Position numbers and translations under genes: made by a program
Notes under the pieces: generated by a model
Seen by the model: only the letters and a program-made list of their open reading frames with translations
Told to the model about the DNA's origin: nothing
Database searches by the model: none
Shown here: piece after piece, positions 24,838-33,840 of the stretch
Layout of the letters: each line of letters starts with the position of its first letter
Position numbering within the stretch: position 1 is the first letter of the stretch
NCBI RefSeq assembly: GCF_014698845.1
Contig: NZ_JACJTV010000041.1
Coordinates: forward strand, 1-46,622
Reading direction: 5' to 3'
Length of the DNA: 46,622 bases
Source: Coleofasciculus sp. FACHB-1120
GTDB taxonomy: Bacteria > Cyanobacteriota > Cyanobacteriia > Cyanobacteriales > FACHB-T130

Positions 24838-26238
24838 TTAAGCGCGATCGCTATTAGCAATCGGCGCTGAAATGATACCTTGTGCCTCCAGTACCGCCGC
24901 CACCCGGAGAATCAGCGTCTCGTTGTAAGGTGCGGCGATGATTTGCACGCCTAAAGGCATGGCATCGGGGCGATGAATAGGGACAGAGAGAACCGGCAAA
25001 CCAATAAAAGATAGCGGTTGCGTAAAGAGTCCTAGGTGAGGACGCACTAGCACTTCTTCTCCAGCGATCGCCATTTTTTCTTGTCCAATCGGAGGGGCAA
25101 TGCAGGGAGTGGTGGGGGCGAGAATGATATCAACCTCACTGAAGATTTCCCGAACGCGATCGCGGTACCATTGCCGAAATCTCTGTGCCTGAATGTACCA
25201 GCTTGCCGGAATGAGGGCACCCGCGAGAAAGCGATCGCGGGTTGCCGGATCGAAATCTTGAGGACGCGATCGCAAGGAAGCTAAATGCAGATTCGACCCT
25301 TCACTCGCCGTAATCACATACGCCGCCGCCCTTGCCCGATGGGGTTCCGGTATGGTGACAGTTTCTTGCACGCCTAATGCCCGCGCGACATTGGCAACTG
25401 CTTCCAGCGCTTCTGGTTCTGCACCTTGGGCAAAATAAACATCCGCCACCGCAATTCGCAACCCCTCAATGCTTCGTTTGAGGTGCGGCAAGCAGAGTTC
25501 TGGGGGGCGAGTTGTACAAACCGGATCTCTAGGATCTGGCCCTTGCAAGACATCAAAAATAGCAGCCAGGTCACGTACAGAACGTGCAAACGGCCCAATA
25601 TGATCGAAACTACTGGAAAACAATCCCGCGCCTGCTCTTGACAAACGCCCATAAGTCGGCTTAAAGCCGAAAACTCCGCAAAATGCCGCAGGAACGCGGA
25701 TCGAGCCGTTCGTATCCGAACCCAGTGTCAGTGGCACTAAGCCAGATGCCACAGCCGCCGCAGAACCTCCAGAGGAACCTCCGGTTACGCGAGTCAGATC
25801 GTGGGGGTTTGCTGATGTACCGTAGTGGCTGTTTTCGGTGACAAAACCGTAGGCGTACTCATCCATATTCAGCGCCCCCACTAGCACGGCACCCGCTTGT
25901 TTGAGTTTGGCGACAGCGGTGGCGTCTTGGGTGGCTGGAGGATTTTCGGCGTTAATTTTTGCACCCGCGAGGGTGGTTAAACCCGCGATATCGAAGAGAT
26001 TTTTAACGGCGAAAGGCACCCCTGCTAAAACACCCGGATCGTCGCCTTGGGCGATCGCGCGATCGATTCTTTCGGCGTCTGCCATTGCCGTCTCAGCAGT
26101 GACGGCAGTAAAGCAGTTCAGCCTTTGATTTTGGTCGTCAATTTTTGCCAATGTAGCGGCAACGACGGCTTTTGCTGAAACTTCAGAATTCCGCACGGCG
26201 CAGGCAATTTGAGTGGCATCAGGATAGGCTTGGCTCAT
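24838..26238 (-). CDS. atzE: AtzE-like amidase (amidase-signature family)
   Basis: This 466-residue amidase-signature enzyme is related to GatA and to 1-carboxybiuret hydrolase AtzE. The Ser-cisSer-Lys triad is present: Lys79 in AGVPFAVKNLFDIAG, Ser155 in GGSSGGSAAAVASG and Ser179 in GSDTNGSIRVPAAFCGVFGF. It overlaps by four bases a 61-residue AtzG-like protein, the small subunit that with AtzE forms a GatCA-like heterotetramer. In Pseudomonas ADP AtzEG removes ammonia from 1-carboxybiuret in cyanuric acid breakdown. There is no cyanuric acid hydrolase or AtzF here, so the physiological substrate may be another ureido compound. Reads away from the PAS kinase. Confidence 0.82.
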   Translation of the reverse strand: MSQAYPDATQIACAVRNSEVSAKAVVAATLAKIDDQNQRLNCFTAVTAETAMADAERIDRAIAQGDDPGVLAGVPFAVKNLFDIAGLTTLAGAKINAENPPATQDATAVAKLKQAGAVLVGALNMDEYAYGFVTENSHYGTSANPHDLTRVTGGSSGGSAAAVASGLVPLTLGSDTNGSIRVPAAFCGVFGFKPTYGRLSRAGAGLFSSSFDHIGPFARSVRDLAAIFDVLQGPDPRDPVCTTRPPELCLPHLKRSIEGLRIAVADVYFAQGAEPEALEAVANVARALGVQETVTIPEPHRARAAAYVITASEGSNLHLASLRSRPQDFDPATRDRFLAGALIPASWYIQAQRFRQWYRDRVREIFSEVDIILAPTTPCIAPPIGQEKMAIAGEEVLVRPHLGLFTQPLSFIGLPVLSVPIHRPDAMPLGVQIIAAPYNETLILRVAAVLEAQGIISAPIANSDRA

Positions 26239-26420
26239 GGTTGAAACACGGGTGCGGCTTCGATTTCATCGGGCAGAGGAAACTCGTTGACGAGTTGCGC
26301 GATCGCGGCAATTTTTCTTAGATTTTCCACCACACCTGGATGGTGTTCTGGAGCCAGTGGCAAATCAATTAATTTTGCCATTAAATTGACATATTCTTCA
26401 GCGATGTCGTCAGTGGTCAT
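26235..26420 (-). CDS. atzG: AtzG-like small subunit (DUF4089)
   Basis: A 61-residue helical protein starting MTTDDIAEEYVNLMAKLIDL. The pattern PLAPEHHPGVVENLRKIAAI followed by AQLVNEFPLPDEIEAAPVF resembles the GatC-like AtzG family: two helices, then an extended tail with F-P-L and a D-E-I-E-x-A-P-V-F end that wraps the amidase. Its stop overlaps the amidase start by four bases, indicating translational coupling. The real AtzG is 68 residues, so the length fits. It carries no catalytic residues and should stabilise the AtzE-like subunit. Confidence 0.82.
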   Translation of the reverse strand: MTTDDIAEEYVNLMAKLIDLPLAPEHHPGVVENLRKIAAIAQLVNEFPLPDEIEAAPVFQP

Positions 26421-26818
26421 TGCAGAAAAGGGAATGGGTTAATGGTGCGTATCACTTGGGCAGATCCCAGATTAGTTCGATGAAAGCAGACTAAGTTTCG
26501 GGCAGGGTTTGCATAAGTTTGTTCAGACGCGAACTCTATGCCCCAAGTATTTTTCTATTTTCATGTCGTTTTTATTAACTGAGTTTAATTTAAATTTTAT
26601 GAATTAATTTCCAGAGCGATCGCATTAAATGAACGAGATTCGCCTGAATTTAGACACTAAAACCCAAAGATACTGGGAAAAAGTGGCGAGTTGCAATTTT
26701 GAGCGCGATCGCTGCTAATGATTGGGAATGCTAACAACTCAATAAATAATCCATAAGGTGAATGCCAAAAAATTGTCATCTACCTTAGGGTTAAAAAAGC
26801 CTTGGTGATAGGTGCGCT
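26421..26818. other. Divergent spacer between the amidase operon and the PAS kinase
   Basis: This roughly 400-base spacer must hold promoters for both divergent units. No GTA-N8-TAC box, terminator or clear -10/-35 pair was found. Two HIP1-type GCGATCGC sites (near 26616 and 26704) and an AT-rich stretch around 26575-26610 are the only notable features. No gene is visible. Confidence 0.5.
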
Positions 26819-29800
26819 TTGGATTTCAATCTTGAAAGGTTCATGCTGAAAGTAACACGTTCCCAACTACTAGGCTATGGCGTAGCTGTCTTGACCGTGA
26901 TGGTAGCACTGCTGCTGACACTCCTGTTACAGCCACTGATGGGACCGCTCATTTTCCCCTTCTTTTATGCAGCAGTATCGATTAGTGCCTGGTATGGTGG
27001 CATGGCTCCGGGGCTGCTAGCTGCAATTTTATCGGCTTTCGTTACCAATTTCCTATTGTTAGACCCGCTCTATTCTTTAGGAGTCGCCAGCCCGAGCGTT
27101 GTGGTGCGATTGGGTGTATTCCTTCTCGTGACGTTTCTGATCAGCTCGCTGAACTCGGAACTACACACTGCAAAACAGCGGCTAGAGACGAGTCTGCTGA
27201 AGCTACAGACAAGTGAGAAACGCTATCGTCGCCTTATCGATACTGCCAACGAAGGCATCTGGACAATCGATACCCAAGGACGGACAGACTACGTCAACCA
27301 GCGGATGGCGCAAATTCTGGGATACAGCGTGGAGGAAATTCTGGAGCGCTCAATTTTCGACTTTGTGGATGAAGCATCGCGCGGGGAGGCACTGCAAAAA
27401 ATACCACAACCCAACTCAGGCGTCATCGCTCAATATTACTGGCAATTTCGCCGCAAAGACGGCTCGGATCTCTGGGCAATTGTATGCACCAGTCCAATTT
27501 TCAGCGATACGGAAGAGTTTCTCGGCACGCTTGCCATGATTACCGATGTGAGCGATCGCAAGCAAGCAGAGTTGGAGCTACAGGAGTCTACCCGTCGCGT
27601 CACGAACATCCTAGAGAGCATCACTGATGCGTTTGTCGCCTTGGATCACCAGTGGCGGATCACTTATGCAAACCATGAAACGGCGAGAATGAACGGGCAA
27701 AAGCCAGAGGAAATCATTGGCAAAACCCACTGGGAACAATGGCCTTGGTCAGCCGGGACGAAAGTTGAGCGAGAATATCGACGAGCAATTGCCGAGCAGG
27801 TGGCTGTCCATTTCGAGGTGTTATACGAGCCATTAAGCATCTGGTTAGAGATCCATGCGTATCCTTCCAAAGACGGACTGAATATTTATTTCCGGGACAT
27901 CACCGAGCGTAAGCAAGCGCAGGAGGCGCTGCAAAAAAGAGAAAATGAACTCCGCCTGATTACAAATGCCTTACCAGCCCTGATTGCTTATATCGATTCA
28001 GAGCAGCGCTATCGCTTTCACAACAAAGCCTATGAAGAATGGTTCGGGGATTCCGGCACGCAAGTGAATGGAAAGCAAGTTCGGGAGGTTCTAGGCGAAG
28101 CCGCTTATGAAGCGACTCGTCCGTATATTGAGACAGTCTTGTCAGGAAAACAAGTTACTTACGAAACCAAACTTCCGTATAAAGATGGTGGCAGCCGCTA
28201 CATCAGTGCCACTTACATTCCTCAGTTTGACAGTCTTGGGCAAGTCGAAGGATTTGTCGCCTTAGTCAGCGATATTAGCGATCGCAAAGCGGCTGAGGAA
28301 GCGTTGCGTCGCTCAGAAGAACGCTTACGTAGACTGTTCGACTCCAACCTGAGCGGCATTGCCTTCTGGAACGTAGATGGCTTCATCACCGAAGCCAACG
28401 ACGCCTATCTGCGCCTGGTTGGCTATACCCGCGAAGAATTTACCGAATTAGGAAAAATCAGCTGGAGACACCTAACGCCCCCAGAGTACCAGCACCTAGA
28501 CGATCGAGCGATCGCAGAGGCTCTAGCAACGGGAGTTTCCAATATCTATGAGAAAGAGTACCTCCAACGGGACGGCAAGCGAGTGCCGATCGTGCTGGGG
28601 ATTGCCTTGCTCAACGACTCTCAGCAAGAGGGTGTCGCCTTCTTACTAGACATTAGCGATCGCAAACAAGTAGAGGCAGAACGCGCTTTGCTTTTATCCT
28701 TGGAGCAAATTGCCCGTGCGGAAGCAGAAGCCGCTAGAGAGCAAGTCTCTGATATTCTCGAAAGCATCACCGACGGCTTTCTCGCCTTCGACTGCGAGTG
28801 GCGTTTCACCTACCTCAACCACGAGGGAGCAAGAACTTTGGGTCATTCTCCTGAAGAACTGTTAGGGCTTAACTTGTGGGAAGAGTTTCCGGAGCTTGAA
28901 AGCACCAAATTCGGTCAGATGTACCAGCGGGCAGTCGCCGAGCAAGTGCCTCTGGAACTGGAAGACTATTACCCACCCTTCGATGCTTGGTTTGTTGCCC
29001 GCGCTTACCCTACGCACGCTGGAGGACTATCGCTATACTTCCGCAACATTAGCGATCGCAAGTACGCTGAAGCCGCATTACGCGAAAGTGAGGAACGCTT
29101 TCGCGTAATGGCAGATACGGCTCCCGTCTTGATTTGGATGTCTGGTCTTGACAAGCTCTGTTACTACTTCAATAAACCCTGGCTAAAGTTTACCGGCAGG
29201 ACTTTGGAACAAGAGATGGGCAACGGTTGGACGGAAGCAGTTCATCCCGATGATGCCCAGTTTTGTTTAGATACTTATGTAAATGCCTTTGATGCCCGTC
29301 AAGATTTCAAAATGGAATATCGCCTCAGACGCTTTGATGGGGAGTACCGATGGCTTCTAGATATTGGGATTCCCCGATTTACACCGGATGGCAGTTTTCT
29401 GGGTTATATCGGCTCGTGTATCGAGATTAGCGATCGCAAAGAAGCTGAAGCATCAATTCGACAAATCAACCAAAGCTTGGAACAACGGGTTAAAGAACGG
29501 ACTGCCCAACTAGAAGCCGCGAATAAAGAACTTGAATCTTTCTCCTACTCGGTTTCCCATGACTTGCGGGCACCACTTCGGCATATTAGCGGTTTCGTGG
29601 ACTTGCTCCTAAAACGGATAGGGTCAACAACCCTCGATGAAACCAGCCTGCGTTATCTCAAAACGATTGCCCAGACCACTAAACAAGCCGGAGTTCTCGT
29701 CGATGAACTGCTCGCATTTTCCCGCATGGGGCGCACTGAGATGCGCTATACATCGATTAATATGGATCGGCTGGTTCGCGAAGTCCAACGCGATTTAGAG

Positions 29801-30208
29801 CAGGAAATCAATCACCGGGCGGTAACTTGGCAAATTGAAGACTTACCTGAAGTCCAAGGCGACCCTTCCATGTTACGGCTGGTACTCCAGAATCTAATCG
29901 GAAATGCTGTTAAGTACACGCAGACACGCACCCATGCCGAAATAGAAATTGGCAGCACTGACAATGAGTCTGAGGTTGTCTTTTTTATTCGGGATAATGG
30001 CGTAGGATTCGATATGCAGTACGTACACAAACTTTTTGGTGTATTTCAGCGCCTCCACAGCCAACAAGAGTTCGAGGGGACTGGCATTGGATTGGCGAAC
30101 GTCCAGCGAATTATCCATCGTCATGGCGGTCAAACTTGGGCAGAGGGTGTGGTAGAGGGTGGAGCAACTTTCTACTTCTCCTTGCCAAAATTGGCAGAAA
30201 AACCATAA
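26819..30208 (+). CDS. Membrane-anchored multi-PAS histidine kinase (phytochrome-type transmitter)
   Basis: A 1129-residue sensor kinase. The N-terminus has three to four spans with a DUF4118/KdpD-like GGMAPGLLAAILSAFVTNFL segment. Six PAS domains follow, beginning near RYRRLIDTANEGIW, RVTNILESITDAFV, ELRLITNALPALIA, RLRRLFDSNLSGIA, QVSDILESITDGFL and RFRVMADTAPVLIW. After a coiled coil comes the HisKA with His914 in SYSVSHDLRAPLRHISGF, then the ATPase domain (NLIGNAVKYTQ, IRDNGVGFDM, GTGIGLANVQRI). The start is TTG 26819 or ATG 26843. An Rcp1-like response regulator follows 77 bases after the stop, the usual partner of this transmitter type. Ligands are unknown; no chromophore Cys is evident. 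Confidence 0.93.
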   Translation: MDFNLERFMLKVTRSQLLGYGVAVLTVMVALLLTLLLQPLMGPLIFPFFYAAVSISAWYGGMAPGLLAAILSAFVTNFLLLDPLYSLGVASPSVVVRLGVFLLVTFLISSLNSELHTAKQRLETSLLKLQTSEKRYRRLIDTANEGIWTIDTQGRTDYVNQRMAQILGYSVEEILERSIFDFVDEASRGEALQKIPQPNSGVIAQYYWQFRRKDGSDLWAIVCTSPIFSDTEEFLGTLAMITDVSDRKQAELELQESTRRVTNILESITDAFVALDHQWRITYANHETARMNGQKPEEIIGKTHWEQWPWSAGTKVEREYRRAIAEQVAVHFEVLYEPLSIWLEIHAYPSKDGLNIYFRDITERKQAQEALQKRENELRLITNALPALIAYIDSEQRYRFHNKAYEEWFGDSGTQVNGKQVREVLGEAAYEATRPYIETVLSGKQVTYETKLPYKDGGSRYISATYIPQFDSLGQVEGFVALVSDISDRKAAEEALRRSEERLRRLFDSNLSGIAFWNVDGFITEANDAYLRLVGYTREEFTELGKISWRHLTPPEYQHLDDRAIAEALATGVSNIYEKEYLQRDGKRVPIVLGIALLNDSQQEGVAFLLDISDRKQVEAERALLLSLEQIARAEAEAAREQVSDILESITDGFLAFDCEWRFTYLNHEGARTLGHSPEELLGLNLWEEFPELESTKFGQMYQRAVAEQVPLELEDYYPPFDAWFVARAYPTHAGGLSLYFRNISDRKYAEAALRESEERFRVMADTAPVLIWMSGLDKLCYYFNKPWLKFTGRTLEQEMGNGWTEAVHPDDAQFCLDTYVNAFDARQDFKMEYRLRRFDGEYRWLLDIGIPRFTPDGSFLGYIGSCIEISDRKEAEASIRQINQSLEQRVKERTAQLEAANKELESFSYSVSHDLRAPLRHISGFVDLLLKRIGSTTLDETSLRYLKTIAQTTKQAGVLVDELLAFSRMGRTEMRYTSINMDRLVREVQRDLEQEINHRAVTWQIEDLPEVQGDPSMLRLVLQNLIGNAVKYTQTRTHAEIEIGSTDNESEVVFFIRDNGVGFDMQYVHKLFGVFQRLHSQQEFEGTGIGLANVQRIIHRHGGQTWAEGVVEGGATFYFSLPKLAEKP

Positions 30209-30209
30209 T

Positions 30210-30270
30210 AATTAAAAATTAAAAATGCAAAATTAAAAATAATAAATTTTTTAATTTTTAATTTTTAATT
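30210..30270. repeat. AT-rich inverted repeat between kinase and response regulator
   Basis: AATTAAAAATTAAAAA (from 30210) pairs perfectly with TTTTTAATTTTTAATT (30255-30270). It may attenuate read-through from the kinase into the response regulator. This type of repeat is common in cyanobacterial spacers. Confidence 0.7.
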
Positions 30271-30285
30271 GATATAGGGGGATGA

Positions 30286-30747
30286 ATGAAAGAATTGAAA
30301 CGAATTCTGCTAGTTGAAGACAGTCCGAACGATGTTGAATTAACACTAGCAGCACTAGGGGAAAACCATTTAGCAAACGAAGTGGTAGTTGTGCGCGACG
30401 GGGAGGAAGCGCTTGATTATATCTATCGACGGGGGATTTTTAAGCTGCGGATTGAAGGAAATCCGGTCGTGGTACTGCTGGATCTAAAATTACCCAAAGT
30501 GGATGGGCTAGAAGTGCTAGCACGGTTGAAGTCTGACCCTACAACGAAAGTTATCCCAGTCGTCATGCTGACTTCTTCACGGGAGGAGCAGGATCTGATT
30601 AGGAGTTACGATTTAGGTGTGAATGCTTATGTCGTGAAGCCGGTTGATTTTCATGAATTCGTGAACGCTATCAAGGAAATTGGGCTTTTCTGGGCAGTGG
30701 TCAATCAGCCACCACCAGGTTCTTTGCCCATTGCCTGCACTGTCTAA
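30286..30747 (+). CDS. Rcp1-like single-domain response regulator
   Basis: A 153-residue CheY-like receiver. The acidic pocket is ED (11-12, in LLVEDSPNDVELT), the phosphoacceptor Asp66 in VVLLDLKLPKVDGLEV, the switch Thr in VVMLTSSREEQDLIRSYDLG, and the Lys in NAYVVKPVDFHEF. The extended DYIYRRGIFKLRIEGNP segment after the third strand is typical of the Rcp1 class that partners phytochrome-type kinases. No output domain is present. It almost certainly receives phosphate from the preceding kinase. GGGGGATGA precedes the ATG, giving a good ribosome-binding site. Confidence 0.92.
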   Translation: MKELKRILLVEDSPNDVELTLAALGENHLANEVVVVRDGEEALDYIYRRGIFKLRIEGNPVVVLLDLKLPKVDGLEVLARLKSDPTTKVIPVVMLTSSREEQDLIRSYDLGVNAYVVKPVDFHEFVNAIKEIGLFWAVVNQPPPGSLPIACTV

Positions 30748-31170
30748 TGAACTATCTAAACAGGGAGCAGGAATTCAGCATGACGGGTGGAGGCTATTCA
30801 TGAAGAAAAGGGGATTGTAAGCAAATTTGTAGCAAGATCGTAGGTTGGATAGCACGTCAGCAAAACCCAACAAACTGAATCAGTGCTAGGATTTGGTGGA
30901 CTCAAACGCCACGCCCCTCAACGCAGGAAACTCGCGAGGGAATGGTTCCCCAGCCTACACATCCGAGATTTTTTAGTCAATAAGGGTAATCAGCATTACG
31001 GGTGAAGGTCATTGATAAAAAACAGAAACTGTAAACCAAAAAAGAATTGTTTATAATCTGGAATTAAAGAACTTTTTTTCACTCAAAACCCTCATTTTAA
31101 ATCCCCAGTTTGAAAGAGTTACGTTGATTTCCATCGTTGCGCTGAATCATCAAAAAAAGGTTTGAGTCTC
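30748..31170. repeat. Spacer with an imperfect 50-bp direct repeat and a GTAGGTTGG repeat
   Basis: The segment 30776-30825 (CAGCATGACGGGTGGAGG...) is repeated at 30991-31040 (CAGCATTACGGGTGAAGG...), with about 16 differences in 50 bases. Between them, 30840-30875 carries a GTAGGTTGG...AACCCAACA inverted repeat of a common cyanobacterial type. No gene is visible. The spacer separates the response regulator from the hybrid kinase. Confidence 0.5.
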
Positions 31171-33840
31171 GTGAAAGTACTGCATATCCTTCTGCTCGAA
31201 GACAGTCTGCTAGACACAGAACTCATCTATGCGAATTTAAGCGCTGGTGGGATTGACTGCGAGTTGGTGCAAGTAGAGACGCGCACTGACTTTGTGACAG
31301 CACTAGAAACAGATTCTTTTGACTTGATTCTCTCAGATTACTCGCTGCCGTCATTTGATGGCATCTCAGCGCTGAAAATCGCTCGCTCCCTTTGCTGCGA
31401 TGTACCATTTATTTTTGTCTCGGCGACGATTGGCGAGGAATTGGCGATTGAAACTCTGAAAAATGGGGCGACAGACTATGTGGTGAAGCAACGGCTAGAG
31501 CGACTGGTGCCATCAGTCATTCGGGCTTTGCGAGAAAGCCAGGAACGCAGCGATCGCAAAGCTGCCGAACAAGACTTACACAAAAGCCACGAGCGGCTCA
31601 AGCTTCTCTCGGAGACAGCTAGCAAGCTACTGTTGAACGATCGACCGCAAGAACTGATCGACAACCTATTTCAAGAACTTTCTTCTCATCTAGGAGTTGA
31701 AGTTTATTTCAACTACTTAGTCGATCGGGAAAAACAACTTCTGCATTTAAACTGTTGTGGTGGAGTTTCCGAGCAAGTTTCTAAAGAAAGAGAGTGGTTG
31801 GAGATGAGTGAAACTGTGTGTGGACGTGTCGCTTTAGAGCATCACCACTTCGTCGCAGAGAACGTTCAGCAATCCACCGATCCGAAAATAGAAATGGCGC
31901 GATCGCTAGGGATTACAGCTTATGCTTGTCACCCGTTACTTGCCCACGGTCAGCTCATCGGAACCCTTTCTTTTGGCACCCGCAACCGCATCCGCTTCGA
32001 GACGGATGAAATTGAATTGATGAAGGTTGTTTGCGATCAGGTAGCGATCGCTTTAGAACGCGCCCAAATGTTAACTCGTCAGCGCCAATATACCAGCCGT
32101 TTGCAACGCCTTGCGGAGGCATCTGTTGCCATCAACTCAACCCTATCTCTTGAAGAGATGCTACAGCTGATTACGGAGCAGTCCCGCGACATTATCGGGG
32201 CACATCAGTCAGTCACAAGCTTGACGCTAGACGAGAACTGGGCACAGGCGATTAACTCAGTCTCTCTGTCAGATAAGTACGCGCAGTGGCGAGATTATAG
32301 TGAAACAACCGATGGTTCTGGCATCTATGCACTGGTGTGTCTCCTGAAACACCCGATGCGGATGACGCAAGCCGAACTAGAAGCACATCCAGCTTGGCGA
32401 GGTTTTGGGAAGGCGGCTGACCAGCACCCACCCATGCGGGGTTGGCTGGCTGTACCCCTGATCGGTCGGAATGGAAAAAATATCGGTTTAATTCAGCTTT
32501 CCGACAAATACGAGGGGGAATTCACCGAAGAAGATGAAGCCATCCTAGTACAAATGGCTCAGATGGCATCGGCGGCGATTGACAATGCACAGCTTTACCA
32601 AGAATCTCAGCAAGCGAATCGCATGAAGGATGAGTTCTTGGCGATACTCTCTCACGAGTTGCGATCGCCTCTCAACCCAATCCTCGGTTGGACGCAACTA
32701 CTCCGCACCCGCAAGTTTGACGAAGCGACCACCACTCGTGCGATTGAAACTATCGAGCGCAATGCTAAGTTGCAGACACAGCTCATTGATGATTTGCTGG
32801 ATGTCTCACGGATCATCCGTGGAAAAGTCGGTCTAAATATCTCCCCAATCAACCTAGTCTCTACCCTTGAGGCAGCTATCGACACGGTGCGTCTGGCGGC
32901 TGACGCGAAATCGATTCAGCTTCAGTCTTCCCTCGATTCCTCTGTAGGGCTGGTTTCGGGTGATTCCAGCCGCATACAACAAATTGTATGGAATCTGCTC
33001 TCAAACGCGATTAAGTTCACGCCGGAAGGGGGTCGTGTTGAGGTGAGACTGTCAATGGTCAACGGTCAAAAGGTCAGCGGTCGAAAGTCATTCGCCAACG
33101 AACCTGAACCAATGACCAATAAAGGACTTAGGACTCATTACAACTACGCCCAAATTCAAGTCCTCGACACCGGGAAGGGCATCCGTGCTGACTTTTTGCC
33201 CCATGTCTTTGATTACTTTCGACAAGCGGATGGCTCAACGACTCGGAAGCACGGGGGACTGGGACTCGGTTTGGCAATCGTGCATCATTTGGTAGAACTG
33301 CACGGTGGGACTGTCTATGCAGAAAGTCCGGGCGAAGGACAGGGGGCAACTTTCACGGTGATGTTGCCACTGATCAAGAGTGAGGCGAAAAAACTAACAA
33401 TGGAAGAAGATGTCTTATTAAATTCTCAAGCCTCCATCCGCAGCACTTTACTTGATGGCGTCCGGGTTCTGGTTGTTGATGATGATACTGACACGCGGGA
33501 ATTTCTGACCTTCATGCTGGAACAGTATGGTGCGGAAGCGATCGCAGTGGCATCAGCACAAGAAGCGTTTGAGCGAATCCCTCAAGTCAGACCGGATGTT
33601 CTGGTGAGTGATATTGGGATGCCTTCAGAGGATGGCTATTCTTTGCTTGAGAAAGTGCGGAAACTGGATGCCACTCAAGGAGGAGAGACTCCGGCGATCG
33701 CGTTGACTGCCTATGCGAGGGAAGAAGACCGCACACAGGCTCTCTCGGCAGGCTTCCAGATGCATTTGGCAAAGCCAGTTGAGCCAGATGAATTGGCGAA
33801 TGTGGTGGCAAAGCTGGCGGCAAGCACTTCAATCCGATAA
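31171..33840 (+). CDS. Hybrid histidine kinase: receiver - GAF - GAF - HisKA - ATPase - receiver
   Basis: About 889 residues from GTG 31171 (MKVLHILLLEDSLLD); a TTG nine bases upstream is possible. AAAAAAGG lies about ten bases before the GTG. The first receiver has Asp56 in LILSDYSLPSFDG. Two GAF domains follow (about 145-290 and 315-465). HisKA has His495 in FLAILSHELRSPLNPILGW. The ATPase domain has NLLSNAIKFTPEGG, VLDTGKGI and GGLGLGLAIVHHL. The last receiver has Asp814 in VLVSDIGMPSEDGYSLL. Around residues 627-657 an insert (MVNGQKVSGRKSF... to LRTHYNYAQ) interrupts the ATPase domain; its DNA looks like an intergenic repeat. The signal is unknown. Confidence 0.9.
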   Translation: MKVLHILLLEDSLLDTELIYANLSAGGIDCELVQVETRTDFVTALETDSFDLILSDYSLPSFDGISALKIARSLCCDVPFIFVSATIGEELAIETLKNGATDYVVKQRLERLVPSVIRALRESQERSDRKAAEQDLHKSHERLKLLSETASKLLLNDRPQELIDNLFQELSSHLGVEVYFNYLVDREKQLLHLNCCGGVSEQVSKEREWLEMSETVCGRVALEHHHFVAENVQQSTDPKIEMARSLGITAYACHPLLAHGQLIGTLSFGTRNRIRFETDEIELMKVVCDQVAIALERAQMLTRQRQYTSRLQRLAEASVAINSTLSLEEMLQLITEQSRDIIGAHQSVTSLTLDENWAQAINSVSLSDKYAQWRDYSETTDGSGIYALVCLLKHPMRMTQAELEAHPAWRGFGKAADQHPPMRGWLAVPLIGRNGKNIGLIQLSDKYEGEFTEEDEAILVQMAQMASAAIDNAQLYQESQQANRMKDEFLAILSHELRSPLNPILGWTQLLRTRKFDEATTTRAIETIERNAKLQTQLIDDLLDVSRIIRGKVGLNISPINLVSTLEAAIDTVRLAADAKSIQLQSSLDSSVGLVSGDSSRIQQIVWNLLSNAIKFTPEGGRVEVRLSMVNGQKVSGRKSFANEPEPMTNKGLRTHYNYAQIQVLDTGKGIRADFLPHVFDYFRQADGSTTRKHGGLGLGLAIVHHLVELHGGTVYAESPGEGQGATFTVMLPLIKSEAKKLTMEEDVLLNSQASIRSTLLDGVRVLVVDDDTDTREFLTFMLEQYGAEAIAVASAQEAFERIPQVRPDVLVSDIGMPSEDGYSLLEKVRKLDATQGGETPAIALTAYAREEDRTQALSAGFQMHLAKPVEPDELANVVAKLAASTSIR

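Noticed and set aside
24838-26238. GatA (amidotransferase subunit) assignment
   Set aside because: The overlapping partner is a 61-residue AtzG-like protein with no gatB nearby, and the sequence matches AtzE-like amidases better.
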